From Rubrobacter marinus (GTDB taxonomy: Bacteria > Actinomycetota > Rubrobacteria > Rubrobacterales > Rubrobacteraceae), in the NCBI RefSeq assembly GCF_011492965.1, contig NZ_CP045121.1:806001-870000 (forward strand): DNA of 64,000 bases, written 5' to 3'. The number at the start of each line of letters is the position of its first letter. Position 1 is the stretch's first letter. Under the pieces are notes generated by a model. That model made no database searches and was not told where the DNA came from. It worked only from the letters and a program-made list of their open reading frames with translations. A program made the position numbers and the translations under genes. Positions 8,636 through 17,479 of the stretch are shown one piece after another.

Positions 8636-10630
8636 TTGAACGAGCGGGCCGAGGGGTTGAAGGATTTCTACGTCAGTCGCCTGGACTTTCTGAAGTACTC
8701 GCTCGCGACGGGTGTGGCGGTGTGGGCCGGTACGCTGGCCCCGCGCGGGGTCGGGATCGGCGAGGCGGAGGCGCAGGCCCTCTTCGGGACGAACCGGGTG
8801 GACCCCGCGCTCTTCCCGCAGAGCGTGGCCTCCGGAGACCCGGCGCCGAACGGGATCGTGCTGTGGACCCGCGTCCGCAGGGCCGCTACGGCGAGCGGCA
8901 GGGTGAGGGTCGGCTACCGGGTCGCCCTCGACGACGGCAGGAGCGACGCCGAGGCGTTCGCCAGGCCCGTGCTGAGCGGGGTGGCCGAGACGAGCGCCGC
9001 GCGCGACCACACCCTGAAGGTGCAGCTCCAGAGGGCGGAGCTCAAGCCGTACAGAAAGTACCGCTACCGCTTCTACTACGCCGGCCGCGCGAGCAGGACC
9101 GGCCGGTTCAAGACCCTTCCCGCGCCGAACGCGGACGTCGGGAGGCTCTCCTTCGGCTACATCTCCTGCCAGGACTACACCAACGGCTACTACAACGCCC
9201 TCTACCACCTCGCCCGGGAGCAGAACCTGGACTTCGTCGTTCACCTCGGGGACTACATGTACGAGACGACGGCCGAGAGCTCCGGGCAGTCGAGCTTCCA
9301 GGGCGGCGGACCGCCCGAGCGCAACTTCACCTTCCCGGACGGCGGCCGGGAGTGCCTGACCCTCCAGGATTACCGGTTCGCGTACAAAAAGTACAAGACC
9401 GACCGGCACCTGCAAGAGGTGCACGAGAAGTACGCCATGATCATCGTCTGGGACGACCACGAGTTCGCCAACGACGCGTACCAGACCTACGCCCCCGACG
9501 AGGGCGGCACCGACGCGACCCCCTCCAACAACCCCCGCAGGCGCGAGGCGGCGAACCGGGCCTGGGCCGAGTTCAACCCGGTGAGGGTCGCCTACGACGC
9601 CGCGAAGGACCCGTTGAGCGAGATCGTGATCTACCGCTCCTTCGACTTCGGCAACCTCCTGACGCTCGTGATGACGGACGAGCGTCTCTACCGCGACGGC
9701 CCCCCGGCCGGCAACGAGACGACCGACCGCTACGTCACCCCCGGCACGGGGGCCGAGGAGGCGGAGGGGCGGACCATGCTCGGCACCGGGACGCCGGGCG
9801 AGAACAACCTGCCCCGCCCCAACCAGCTGAGCTACTTCCTGAACAGGATCACGCGCTCCACCCGGCGGTGGAAGGTCTGGGGGAACGAGGTCACCTTTAT
9901 GCAGAACAAGGTGGCGAACACCTACCTCGGCGGGGACGGCCTCTTCCCGAGCATCGACCCGGCCACCGCCCCCGAGGGCATCTACATCACCCTGGATCAG
10001 TGGGACGGCTACCAGGCGGAGCGCCGCTTCATTACCCGGAGGCTGCGCGACGACCGGACGCTGCCCGGTCCCGCGGGCGTGGAGAACTTCGTCAGCATCA
10101 CCGGCGACATCCACTCCTACATCGCGGGCTACATCAAGGAGGACTACGACAACCCCGTGAGCCAGGGCGAGAACCGGCCCGTCGGGGTGGAGCTTATCTG
10201 CGGCTCCGTAACGTCCTCGAACCTCACCGAGATCGCGACGATGGGCTTCGGCGCGATCCCCTACGCCCCCGACGCCGGCCAGTTCACCGCCGCCGTGACG
10301 GCGAGCAACCCGCACATAAAGTACTTCAACTCCAACGACCACGGCTACAACCTGATGGAGGTGACGAAGGACGCCCTCGTGTGCACGATGAAGCGGGTCA
10401 GGCTGACCGGCCCCGTCACCCCGGAGAACGACGGCAGCGCCATAAAGGAGCGCGACCCCCGGAGGACCTCGAGCGAGGTTCTGAGGCGCTTCAGGGTCCC
10501 GGCCCGGGGCTCGACGTTCGCCGGCCAGCCCGTGACGGGACCCCTCCTCGTCGACGAGACGACCGGCGTACCCGTGCCGATCCCCGCCGATGCCCCCGTC
10601 CCCTCCCCCGGGCCCGGAGGCGTGGCCTGA
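8636..10630 (+). CDS. phoD: PhoD-family alkaline phosphatase
   Basis: TTG 8636 has GGAG five bases upstream and is preferred to GTG 8609. The 664-residue protein has the PhoD N-terminal domain (FPQSVASGDPAPNGIVLWTR) and the metallophosphatase core (YISCQDYTNGYYNALYHLA, VHLGDYMYE, WDDHEFANDAY, SITGDIHSY). Family enzymes are Ca/Fe phosphodiesterases and monoesterases exported by Tat. The export signal here is unusual: SRLDFLK replaces the twin-arginine SRRxFLK, keeping one arginine, before a hydrophobic segment. Its promoter carries PHO-box-like repeats. Strong family call; substrate range unknown. Confidence 0.93.
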   Translation: MNERAEGLKDFYVSRLDFLKYSLATGVAVWAGTLAPRGVGIGEAEAQALFGTNRVDPALFPQSVASGDPAPNGIVLWTRVRRAATASGRVRVGYRVALDDGRSDAEAFARPVLSGVAETSAARDHTLKVQLQRAELKPYRKYRYRFYYAGRASRTGRFKTLPAPNADVGRLSFGYISCQDYTNGYYNALYHLAREQNLDFVVHLGDYMYETTAESSGQSSFQGGGPPERNFTFPDGGRECLTLQDYRFAYKKYKTDRHLQEVHEKYAMIIVWDDHEFANDAYQTYAPDEGGTDATPSNNPRRREAANRAWAEFNPVRVAYDAAKDPLSEIVIYRSFDFGNLLTLVMTDERLYRDGPPAGNETTDRYVTPGTGAEEAEGRTMLGTGTPGENNLPRPNQLSYFLNRITRSTRRWKVWGNEVTFMQNKVANTYLGGDGLFPSIDPATAPEGIYITLDQWDGYQAERRFITRRLRDDRTLPGPAGVENFVSITGDIHSYIAGYIKEDYDNPVSQGENRPVGVELICGSVTSSNLTEIATMGFGAIPYAPDAGQFTAAVTASNPHIKYFNSNDHGYNLMEVTKDALVCTMKRVRLTGPVTPENDGSAIKERDPRRTSSEVLRRFRVPARGSTFAGQPVTGPLLVDETTGVPVPIPADAPVPSPGPGGVA

Positions 10631-10661
10631 GCGGCGGCCCCGGGGCGAAGGGTACGAGCCC

Positions 10662-10705
10662 CGCGGCGGCGGGCCGGGAGGTCGACCTCCCGGCCCGCCG
10701 CCGCG
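10662..10705. repeat. Perfect 44-bp palindrome downstream of phoD
   Basis: The 22 bases 10,662-10,683 are the exact reverse complement of 10,684-10,705, with no loop. It follows the phoD stop by 31 bases and may act as a terminator, although no T tract follows. Confidence 0.6.
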
Positions 10706-10800
10706 CGTGTCGGGGAACACAGAGCGCGACCGCTGCGGTTTGGCGCCGTCTTCGGCGGGGAATGGCAACGGCGTCAGTACTTCTCCATAGGGGTTCGTTT

Positions 10801-11502
10801 ATGAATACCGGAAACAATCCGGGTGGCCAGATGGGCAACCTGCCGCAGGACCAGCAGGAGTTTCTCAACCGCTTCCAGCAGCAGGGCCCGGCCGGCCTCT
10901 CGCCGCAGGAGGCGCAGGCCCGTTACGGGCAGGTGGCGCCGCAGCTTCCGCCGCAGGTCTTTCAGCAGTCGGCGCAGGACGTCTTCGCGCACATGACGCC
11001 CGAGCAGCGGATGCAGCTCGGCCAGCAGCTCGTGCAGTCCGCGCGCCAGCAGGGGATGAGCTTCCCGGACGCCAACGGCGACGGCATCGACGACCGCATG
11101 CAGGACCCGGCGTACCTGGCCCAGACGACGACGCGGGTGCAGCAGGAGCAGCCGGGCCTCCTGGGCGGCCTGCTCGGCGGCCTGGCCGGCGGCGGCGGCG
11201 GCAGCAGGCCTTCGGGGGGCATGGGACACGCCCCCGCGAGCGGCGGCGGGGGCATGCTGAGCAGCCCGGTCGCCAAGGGGGTCATGGGCGGCATCGCGGC
11301 CTACGGCCTCTCGCGCATGCTCGGCGGCGGAGGCCACCACCACGGCGGCGGCTTCTTCGGAGGCGCCCCCATGATGATGGGCGGCATGGGCGGCGGCTTC
11401 TTCGGCGGGGGCATGGGCGACGAGATGTACGAGGAGGGCTACGAGGAGGCCGTCGAGGACATGGGCGGCGAGGACTTCGGTGGCGGGGACTTCGGGGAGT
11501 AG
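10801..11502 (+). CDS. Glycine/methionine/glutamine-rich protein of unknown function
   Basis: ATG 10801 opens a 233-residue frame with AGGGG nine bases upstream. Residues 1-85 are Gln-rich (NRFQQQGPAGLSPQEAQARY, HMTPEQRMQLGQQL). A DANGDGIDD segment near 95 looks like a calcium-binding loop. A glycine-rich middle follows (LLGGLLGGLAGGGGG), then HHHGGGFFGGAPMMMGGMGG, and an acidic tail ends DFGGGDFGE. There is no signal peptide. The repeats of GG, FFGG and MGG suggest a disordered or assembly-prone protein. I do not recognise the family. It ends in a terminator shared with the opposite gene. Confidence 0.7.
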   Translation: MNTGNNPGGQMGNLPQDQQEFLNRFQQQGPAGLSPQEAQARYGQVAPQLPPQVFQQSAQDVFAHMTPEQRMQLGQQLVQSARQQGMSFPDANGDGIDDRMQDPAYLAQTTTRVQQEQPGLLGGLLGGLAGGGGGSRPSGGMGHAPASGGGGMLSSPVAKGVMGGIAAYGLSRMLGGGGHHHGGGFFGGAPMMMGGMGGGFFGGGMGDEMYEEGYEEAVEDMGGEDFGGGDFGE

Positions 11503-11540
11503 CGAGCCGCCCGTAGCCCTCGCGGCTACCGCAGGCTTCC

Positions 11541-11578
11541 AGCGGGGAGGGCCGGCTTCGTCGCCGGACCTCCCCGCT
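11541..11578. terminator. Bidirectional terminator between convergent genes
   Basis: AGCGGGGAGG (11541-11550) pairs with CCTCCCCGCT (11569-11578), with an inner CCGGC/GCCGG stem. It overlaps the stop codon of the leftward reductase gene. Confidence 0.55.
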
Positions 11579-12968
11579 ACTCCGTGGCTCGGAGGCCCTC
11601 GCGCCGGTCGAACTCGTTGGAGAGCACGCTCGCGGCCTGGATGACCGGGCTCAGGGCGGGGCCGAACGGCGGGGCGTAGGCGAGGTCGAGGTTGACGAGG
11701 TCGGGGTAGGAGAGCCTGCCCCAGATCGCGGTGGCGCAGATGTCCACGAGCTTGTCGGCCGTCTCGCCGACGGCCTCGGCGCCGACGAGCCGGCCCGTCT
11801 CTCCGGCCGCGATCAGCTTCAAGAGGCCCTTCTGGCCGCCCGGGTAGTAGGAGGCCGTGCTCACGGTCGTCACCTGCGCCGTGACGGGGGAGAGGCCCGC
11901 GTCCTCGGCCTCCTCCTCGGAGAGGCCCGTGCCCGCCACGGCGAGGTCGAAGACCTTGAAGATGCCGGTCCCCAGGACGCCGGGGAACTCCAGCCCCCCG
12001 CCGTCCCCGGTCCCCAGCGCGGCGTTCGTGCCGGCGACCCGGCCCATCTGGTTCGCGGTGTCGCCCAGGGGGACCCAGGTCGGCCCGCCCGTGACGAGAT
12101 CCGTCGACTCGACGCAGTCCCCGGCGGCCCAGACGTCCGGCAGGGAGGTCTTGAGACGGCTGTTCACCCGGATGGCGCCGGTCTCCCCGATCTCGGCCCC
12201 CGCGGCCTTCGCCAGGGCGACCTCCGGCCGGATCCCGACGCCCAGGATCGCGATCTCGGCCTCGACCTCCCGCCCCCCGAAGCGCACCGCCCGGAGCCGC
12301 CCCTCGTCTTCGTCGCCCACGAACGCCTCGACCGGCGCCCCCGTGAAGACCCGCACGCCCTTCTCCTTCACGTGAGCCTCGATCGTCTCGCCGACCTCGG
12401 GGCCGAACGCGCGCGCGAGGCCGTCCGCGGCCTCGACGAGGGAGACCTGCATGCCAAGCGCCGTCAGGTTCTCCGCGACCTCCAGGCCTATGTAACCGCC
12501 CCCGACCACGACGGCCTTCTCCGGCGAGTGCTCCCTTATGTGGCGCGCGATGGCATCCGTGTCGGTGAGGAAGCGCAGGGGGAAGACGCCGTCGAGGTCG
12601 GCGCCGTCGACCGGGGGGACGACGGACTTCGCGCCCGTGCAGACGATCAGGCGGTCGTAGGAGTCCTCGAAGGTCTCGCCGGTCCCCAGGTTTCGGACGA
12701 CGAGCCTCTTCTCCTCCGGGTCTATCTCCTCGACGCGGTGCCCGGCGAGGGTCCGGATGCCCTTCTCGGAGAACTCCTCGGGGGTCCGGGCGACGAGGTC
12801 CTCGCGGCGCTCGACCACGCCCGAGATGAGGTACGGCAGCCCGCACTCGGAGATGGAGACGTCCGGCTCCTCCCCGTAGATCGTCACCTCGAGGTCGGGG
12901 TCGAGCCTCCGCGCCCGCGAGGCCGCCTTCGTCCCCGCCGCCACCCCGCCGATCACGACCAGACGCAT
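11577..12968 (-). CDS. CoA-disulfide reductase / NADH oxidase-like flavoprotein
   Basis: The 463-residue protein begins with the FAD dinucleotide fold (VVIGGVAAGTKAASRARR) and has the conserved redox cysteine in SISECGLPY (Cys 43). The second fold for NAD(P)H is VVVGGGYIGLEVAENL, and the second FAD motif is DVWAAGDCVE. The C-terminal dimer domain follows (FDLAVAGTGLSEEEA, YYPGG). This is the single-cysteine class of CoA-disulfide reductases, NADH oxidases and peroxidases. It probably keeps low-molecular-weight thiols reduced or removes oxygen, consistent with a superoxide dismutase next door. The exact electron acceptor cannot be told from sequence. Confidence 0.85.
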   Translation of the reverse strand: MRLVVIGGVAAGTKAASRARRLDPDLEVTIYGEEPDVSISECGLPYLISGVVERREDLVARTPEEFSEKGIRTLAGHRVEEIDPEEKRLVVRNLGTGETFEDSYDRLIVCTGAKSVVPPVDGADLDGVFPLRFLTDTDAIARHIREHSPEKAVVVGGGYIGLEVAENLTALGMQVSLVEAADGLARAFGPEVGETIEAHVKEKGVRVFTGAPVEAFVGDEDEGRLRAVRFGGREVEAEIAILGVGIRPEVALAKAAGAEIGETGAIRVNSRLKTSLPDVWAAGDCVESTDLVTGGPTWVPLGDTANQMGRVAGTNAALGTGDGGGLEFPGVLGTGIFKVFDLAVAGTGLSEEEAEDAGLSPVTAQVTTVSTASYYPGGQKGLLKLIAAGETGRLVGAEAVGETADKLVDICATAIWGRLSYPDLVNLDLAYAPPFGPALSPVIQAASVLSNEFDRREGLRATE

Positions 12969-13082
12969 CCCTACCCGCCCTCCGTTAGCTCCCGTACCGT
13001 CTCAACGCCCGGAGTCTACCGCCGGGGGCGGGGCCGCGTGGGGTTGGGGTTCACGGTTTCGGGGCCTATCCCGGGACGCCAA

Positions 13083-13113
13083 AGGGCCCCCGCCCTGATG
13101 GGACGGGGGCCCT
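13083..13113 (-). terminator. Terminator of superoxide dismutase gene
   Basis: AGGGCCCCCG (13083-13092) pairs with CGGGGGCCCT (13104-13113). Read leftward it follows the sod stop codon by about 25 bases and ends in a short T stretch. Confidence 0.65.
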
Positions 13114-13138
13114 CGTAGAAGCTCGTGTCGGCTTGCCC

Positions 13139-13774
13139 TTAGGCGGCCTTGGCGGCCTGGAAGCGGCGCTCGGCCTCGTCCCAGTTCACGACGTTCCACC
13201 AGGCCTGGATGTAGGCGGGACGCTTGTACTGGTAGTTCAGGTAGTAGGCGTGCTCCCAGACGTCTAGCCCGATGATCGGGATCTGGCCGCTCATCAGGGG
13301 GCTGTCCTGGTTGGCGGTCTGCTCGATGGAGAGCCCGCCGCCGCCCGGGGTGGTGACGAGCCAGACCCAGCCGGAGCCGAAGAGTGCGCCGGGGGCACCG
13401 GCCGCGTTGAACTGCTCCTGGAAGGCGTCGAAGGAGCCGAAGGACGAGTTTATGGCCTCGGCCAGATCGCCGGTCGGCTCGCCGCCGCCGCCCTGACCGG
13501 CCGGGGCGAGAATCCGCCAGAACATCGCGTGGTTGGAGTGGCCGCCGCCGTTGTTGACGACCGCGCGGCGGATGTCGTCGGGGACGTTGTTTATGTTGGC
13601 GAGAAGCTGGTCCACGTCACCGGGGTCCGCCTCCGGATGCTTCTCCAGCGCGGTGTTCAGGTTCGTGATGTAGGTGTTGTGGTGGTTGTCGTGGTGGTAG
13701 TGCATCGTCGCCTCGTCGATGTGCGGCTCCAGCGCGTTGTAATCGTATGGGAGCGGCGGAAGTTCGTAAGCCAC
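13139..13774 (-). CDS. sodA: Superoxide dismutase (Fe/Mn family)
   Basis: The GTG start at 13774 is chosen because GAGAGGAGA lies just upstream and the protein then begins [19 protein letters not shown], the usual SOD start; longer frames upstream lack support. The 211 residues hold the four metal ligands: His in LEPHID, His in [10 protein letters not shown], and Asp and His in [18 protein letters not shown] is also typical. The enzyme dismutates superoxide in the cytoplasm. Mn versus Fe cannot be settled by eye. It is divergent from the LOV-phosphatase gene with only 90 bases between, so the two may share control. Confidence 0.95.
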   Translation of the reverse strand: MAYELPPLPYDYNALEPHIDEATMHYHHDNHHNTYITNLNTALEKHPEADPGDVDQLLANINNVPDDIRRAVVNNGGGHSNHAMFWRILAPAGQGGGGEPTGDLAEAINSSFGSFDAFQEQFNAAGAPGALFGSGWVWLVTTPGGGGLSIEQTANQDSPLMSGQIPIIGLDVWEHAYYLNYQYKRPAYIQAWWNVVNWDEAERRFQAAKAA

Positions 13775-13864
13775 GGTGGTTTCTCCTCTCGCTAGACTAC
13801 AAGTCTGCAATATACCCAGGAGCCCGCAAATCTAACGGTAGGCTCCCGGCGTCGAGGCTGTAGA

Positions 13865-16069
13865 ATGGTCCGGATGCGGCAGTACGAGTTTTTCGAGAGG
13901 CCCGGGCTCGAGGAGGCCCTGGGCGAGGCCCGGGCCCGCGAGGCGAGGCGCCTCGTGGACCGGGCCGTCCGCTCCAGCGCCAGCGGAATCGTCATCACCG
14001 ACGCCCGGCGTCCGGGGAACCCCATCGTCTACGTCAACCCGGCCTTCGAGTTCACGACCGGCTACGGGGCGGCGGAGGCGCTCGGCCGGAACTGCCGCTT
14101 CCTGCAGGCCGACGACCGCGACCAGCCGGCCCTCGGCGAGCTCCGGGCGGCGATCCGGGAGGGGCGCGAGTGCCGGGTCGTGCTGCGCAACTACAAAAAG
14201 GACGGCACGCTCTTCTACAACGAGCTCTCCGTCTCGCCGGTGCGCGACGAGGGGGGCCGGATCGTGAACTTCGTCGGGGTGCAGGACGACGTCACGGGGC
14301 GCAAGCGCGTCGAGGAGGAACTCGCGAAGAGCGAGGAGCGGCTGCGCCTGGCCACCGAGGCGACGGGGCTCGGGACGTGGGACTACGACCTCGTGGCCGG
14401 AGACCTGCGGTGGGACGAGCGGTGCAAGGCCATCTTCGGTCTCCCCCCGGACGAAGACGTGGACTACGACGCGTTTCTGGCGATGCTCCACCCCGAAGAC
14501 CGCGAGCGGGTGGACCGGGTGGTCGGCGAGGCCCTCGACCCCGAGGGCGGCGGGGCCTTCGAGACCCAGTACAGGACCGTGCTGCCGGACGGGACCGAGC
14601 GCTGGGGGCTTGCCCGGGGCCGGACGGTCTTCCGGGAGGGGCGCGCGGTCCGCTTCGTGGGGACGGTGCTCGATATTACCGAGCGCAAGCGGGCCGAGGC
14701 GGAGCGCGAGCGCCTGCTCGCCCGGGAGCAGACCGCGAGGGAGGAGGCCGAGGCCACCAGAAAGCGCCTCGCCCTGCAGGCGCGGGCGGGGACGGTGCTC
14801 TCGGCCTCCCTCGACTACGAGGCCACCCTGGCCCGCGTGGCGCGCCTGACCATCCCCGAGTTCGCGGATTTCTGCATGGTGGACGTGCTCGGGGAGGACG
14901 GCTCGCTGCGCCAGCTCGCCTACGCCCACGCCGACCCGGCCGAGGAGGGCGTGCTCGGCGAGCTAGCGCGCTACCGCGAGCACGACGCCGAGGGGCTCGA
15001 GGATGCGCGCCGCGTCTCCGCGTCGGTGCTCCGCTCGGGGGAGGCCGTGCTGCTCTTCGAGGCCGAGATGCTGACCGGCGCGTTCCGCAACGAGGAGCAC
15101 CGCGCCCTCGTCCGCCGCCTCCACCCGCGCTCGTGCATCTGCGCCCCGCTCGTCGCCCGGGGCCGGACCCTCGGGACGATCACCTTTGCCCGCAACAAGC
15201 CCGGCTCCCGGTACGACCCCGAGGACCTCTCGCTCGCCGAGAGCTTGACGGCCCGCTGCGCCTCCGCCATCGACAACGCCCGCCTCTACGCCTACCAGAC
15301 CAGGGTCGCCCGCGCGCTCCAGGGGAGCCTCCTGCCGTCCTACCTCCCGGAGGTGCCCGGCTTCGAGGTCGGCCTCCACTACCTGCCCGCCGGCGAGGCG
15401 AACATCGGCGGGGACTTCTACGACCTCTTCGAGGCGGGCGAGCGCTCGGAGGGGCGGCCCGGCCCGGACGGGGAGCGCCCTCCCTCCTCCTGGGGCGTCG
15501 CCGTGGGCGACGTCAGCGGCAAGGGACCGGATGCCGCGGCCGTCCTGGCCCTCGCCCGCTACACGATCCGGGCCGCCGCGATGCACCGCACCCGCCCGGC
15601 CTCCATCCTCGCCGACCTCAACGAGGCCATGCTGCGTCACGGGCGCGAGCGCGAGGCCAGAAAGTTCTGCACCGTCGCCTACGCCCGGGTCGAGCCCGAC
15701 GGACGGGGGGCCAGGGTCTCGGTCTCCCGCGGCGGGCACCCCGCGCCCATGCTGCTCAGGGCGGACGGGGCGGTCCGACCCGTCGGCTACGCCGGCCGCG
15801 CCATGGGCGTCTTCGCCGACCCCAGGCTCACCGAGCAGGAGGCCCGGCTGGAGCCCGGCGACGCCCTCGTGCTCTTCACCGACGGGGTCACCGAGGCCCG
15901 AGCCCCCGACGGGACGTTCTTCGGGGAGGAGCGCTTCGCGGATCTTCTCCGATCCTCCGCCGGCCTCGACGCCACGGCCCTCACCGCCCACCTGGGCGAC
16001 GCCGTCTGCGGCTTCCAGAACTACGACCTCAACGACGACGTCGCCATCCTGGTCCTGCGCGCCGTCTAG
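13865..16069 (+). CDS. LOV-PAS-GAF-PP2C (RsbU-type) blue-light-sensing phosphatase
   Basis: Domains in order: LOV (about 30-145), a second PAS (155-275), a short coiled linker, GAF (about 300-470) and a SpoIIE/RsbU-type PP2C phosphatase (490-734). The LOV core has GRNCRFLQ with the photoactive Cys at 77, and the flavin-contact residues N109, N119 and Q140. The phosphatase has GEANIGGDFYDLF, GDVSGKGPDAA and LVLFTDGVTEA. Such proteins dephosphorylate anti-sigma-factor antagonists. No anti-sigma partner is in the window. ATG 13865 has GAGG seven bases upstream; ATG 13874 would fit a leaderless transcript from TAGAAT 13861-13866. Confidence 0.9.
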   Translation: MVRMRQYEFFERPGLEEALGEARAREARRLVDRAVRSSASGIVITDARRPGNPIVYVNPAFEFTTGYGAAEALGRNCRFLQADDRDQPALGELRAAIREGRECRVVLRNYKKDGTLFYNELSVSPVRDEGGRIVNFVGVQDDVTGRKRVEEELAKSEERLRLATEATGLGTWDYDLVAGDLRWDERCKAIFGLPPDEDVDYDAFLAMLHPEDRERVDRVVGEALDPEGGGAFETQYRTVLPDGTERWGLARGRTVFREGRAVRFVGTVLDITERKRAEAERERLLAREQTAREEAEATRKRLALQARAGTVLSASLDYEATLARVARLTIPEFADFCMVDVLGEDGSLRQLAYAHADPAEEGVLGELARYREHDAEGLEDARRVSASVLRSGEAVLLFEAEMLTGAFRNEEHRALVRRLHPRSCICAPLVARGRTLGTITFARNKPGSRYDPEDLSLAESLTARCASAIDNARLYAYQTRVARALQGSLLPSYLPEVPGFEVGLHYLPAGEANIGGDFYDLFEAGERSEGRPGPDGERPPSSWGVAVGDVSGKGPDAAAVLALARYTIRAAAMHRTRPASILADLNEAMLRHGREREARKFCTVAYARVEPDGRGARVSVSRGGHPAPMLLRADGAVRPVGYAGRAMGVFADPRLTEQEARLEPGDALVLFTDGVTEARAPDGTFFGEERFADLLRSSAGLDATALTAHLGDAVCGFQNYDLNDDVAILVLRAV

Positions 16070-16081
16070 ACTTCCCGGGGG

Positions 16082-17380
16082 CTACCCGGGCTCCGCCCCC
16101 TCGCCTCGCGCGCGACGCCGCCGCCTGACGACCGACAGCCTCCACAGCCCGAGGGCGGCGAGTGCTGCGGCGGCGAGCTGCGCCGTCCAGATGGCCGCGG
16201 GCAGCCGCGCGTCGAGGAGGGCGCCGGCGACCACGGGGCTCAGGCCGTAGGAGGCGCCGAAGCAGCAGCCGAAGAGGGCGAGGTAGGTGCCGCGCCGCGC
16301 CTCCGGGGCGAGCTCGGCGGCGAGGGAGGCCCCGGCGACCTCCAGGATCATCTCCCCCAGCGTGAAGAACCCGGCGAAGGCGAGCAGGACGCCCCAGAAG
16401 CCGTCCGCGAGGAGCAGCGTCGCCGAGGAGGCCGCGAAGAGCGCCGCCCCCGCCCCGAGCGCCGCGACCTTGGAGCGCCCGTCGAGCAGGGCCGAGACCG
16501 GCAGCTGCAGCAGCACCACCGCGAGCCCGTTCCCGGCGAGAAAGTACCCGACCTGGGCGTCGGTCAGGCCGAGAAAGTTCTTGGAGTAGACCGGCAGCGC
16601 CTGCCAGTCCTGCGTGAAGACGTAGTACAGCAGGAACCCCACGCCGAGCAGGACCAGGAACGGCCCGTCCGCGAACGCCGCCCGCAGCCCCGGGGCGCGG
16701 AGGGCTCGGGGCGCGCCGGACCGACCCTTGACGCGGCCGGGCAGCGACTCGCCGAGCGCGAGCGCCATGGCGCAGAGGACCACGAGCGTGAGGGCCGAGG
16801 CCCCGACGAACATCGCCCGGTACGCCCCCGGCGAGGCCCCGGCCGAGGCGGCGATGGCGCCTGCGGCAAGCGGCCCGAGGGCCCAGCCGACGTTCCCCCC
16901 GACCCTCACGAGGCCGTAGGCGCGCGCCCTCACGCGTTCAGGGGTGACGTCGGCGACCGTGGCGTTGCGGGCGGCGTCGAACATGCTCGCCCCCGCGAGC
17001 CCGGCGAGCACGCAGATGGCGAGGTAGCCCCAGAAGCCCCCGACGAACGCGAAGGCGAGAAACGTCGTCGCGTTCCCGAGGAGGGCGAGCAGGACGAGGG
17101 GCTTGCGGCCGTAGCGGTCGGACAAAGGGCCCGAGATCAGCCCCGAGGCCACGCTCGTCGCGGCGAGCGTGCCGAGGCCCACCCCGATCAGGGAGAGCGG
17201 GATGCCGACGATGTTGTGGAAGTAGATCGTGGAGAACGGGAAGTAGAGCCCCTGCCCGAACCGGAAGACGAGCATCGCCGCGAGCAGGAGCCACACCCGC
17301 CGGTCGAACGCCGGCAGGATCTCCCGCCACGCCCGCCGGCCGGGGCCGTCCCTCGCCGTCTCCCCCTCGTGTTTCTCCAC
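16082..17380 (-). CDS. Major facilitator superfamily transporter
   Basis: About 432 residues with twelve predicted membrane helices. GPLSDRYGRKPLVLLALLGN is the classic MFS loop 2-3 motif, and YGLVRVGGNVGWALGPLAAG is the helix 5 motif of drug-proton antiporters. The GTG at 17380 is chosen because a short basic and acidic N-terminus then leads directly into WLLLAAMLVFRFGQG; the longer open frame upstream runs antisense to the amidase. Substrate unknown; the pattern fits an exporter. It ends 12 bases from the convergent LOV-phosphatase gene. Confidence 0.85.
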   Translation of the reverse strand: MEKHEGETARDGPGRRAWREILPAFDRRVWLLLAAMLVFRFGQGLYFPFSTIYFHNIVGIPLSLIGVGLGTLAATSVASGLISGPLSDRYGRKPLVLLALLGNATTFLAFAFVGGFWGYLAICVLAGLAGASMFDAARNATVADVTPERVRARAYGLVRVGGNVGWALGPLAAGAIAASAGASPGAYRAMFVGASALTLVVLCAMALALGESLPGRVKGRSGAPRALRAPGLRAAFADGPFLVLLGVGFLLYYVFTQDWQALPVYSKNFLGLTDAQVGYFLAGNGLAVVLLQLPVSALLDGRSKVAALGAGAALFAASSATLLLADGFWGVLLAFAGFFTLGEMILEVAGASLAAELAPEARRGTYLALFGCCFGASYGLSPVVAGALLDARLPAAIWTAQLAAAALAALGLWRLSVVRRRRRARGEGAEPG

Positions 17381-17479
17381 CCCGCAATCATAGACGCCGC
17401 CGGGGCTCGACCCGGGGAAACCGGACACGCCCCGGGCCGGTCGTTCTGTTTTACTGTCCGCGTCTTCGGGAGGAGGGGC

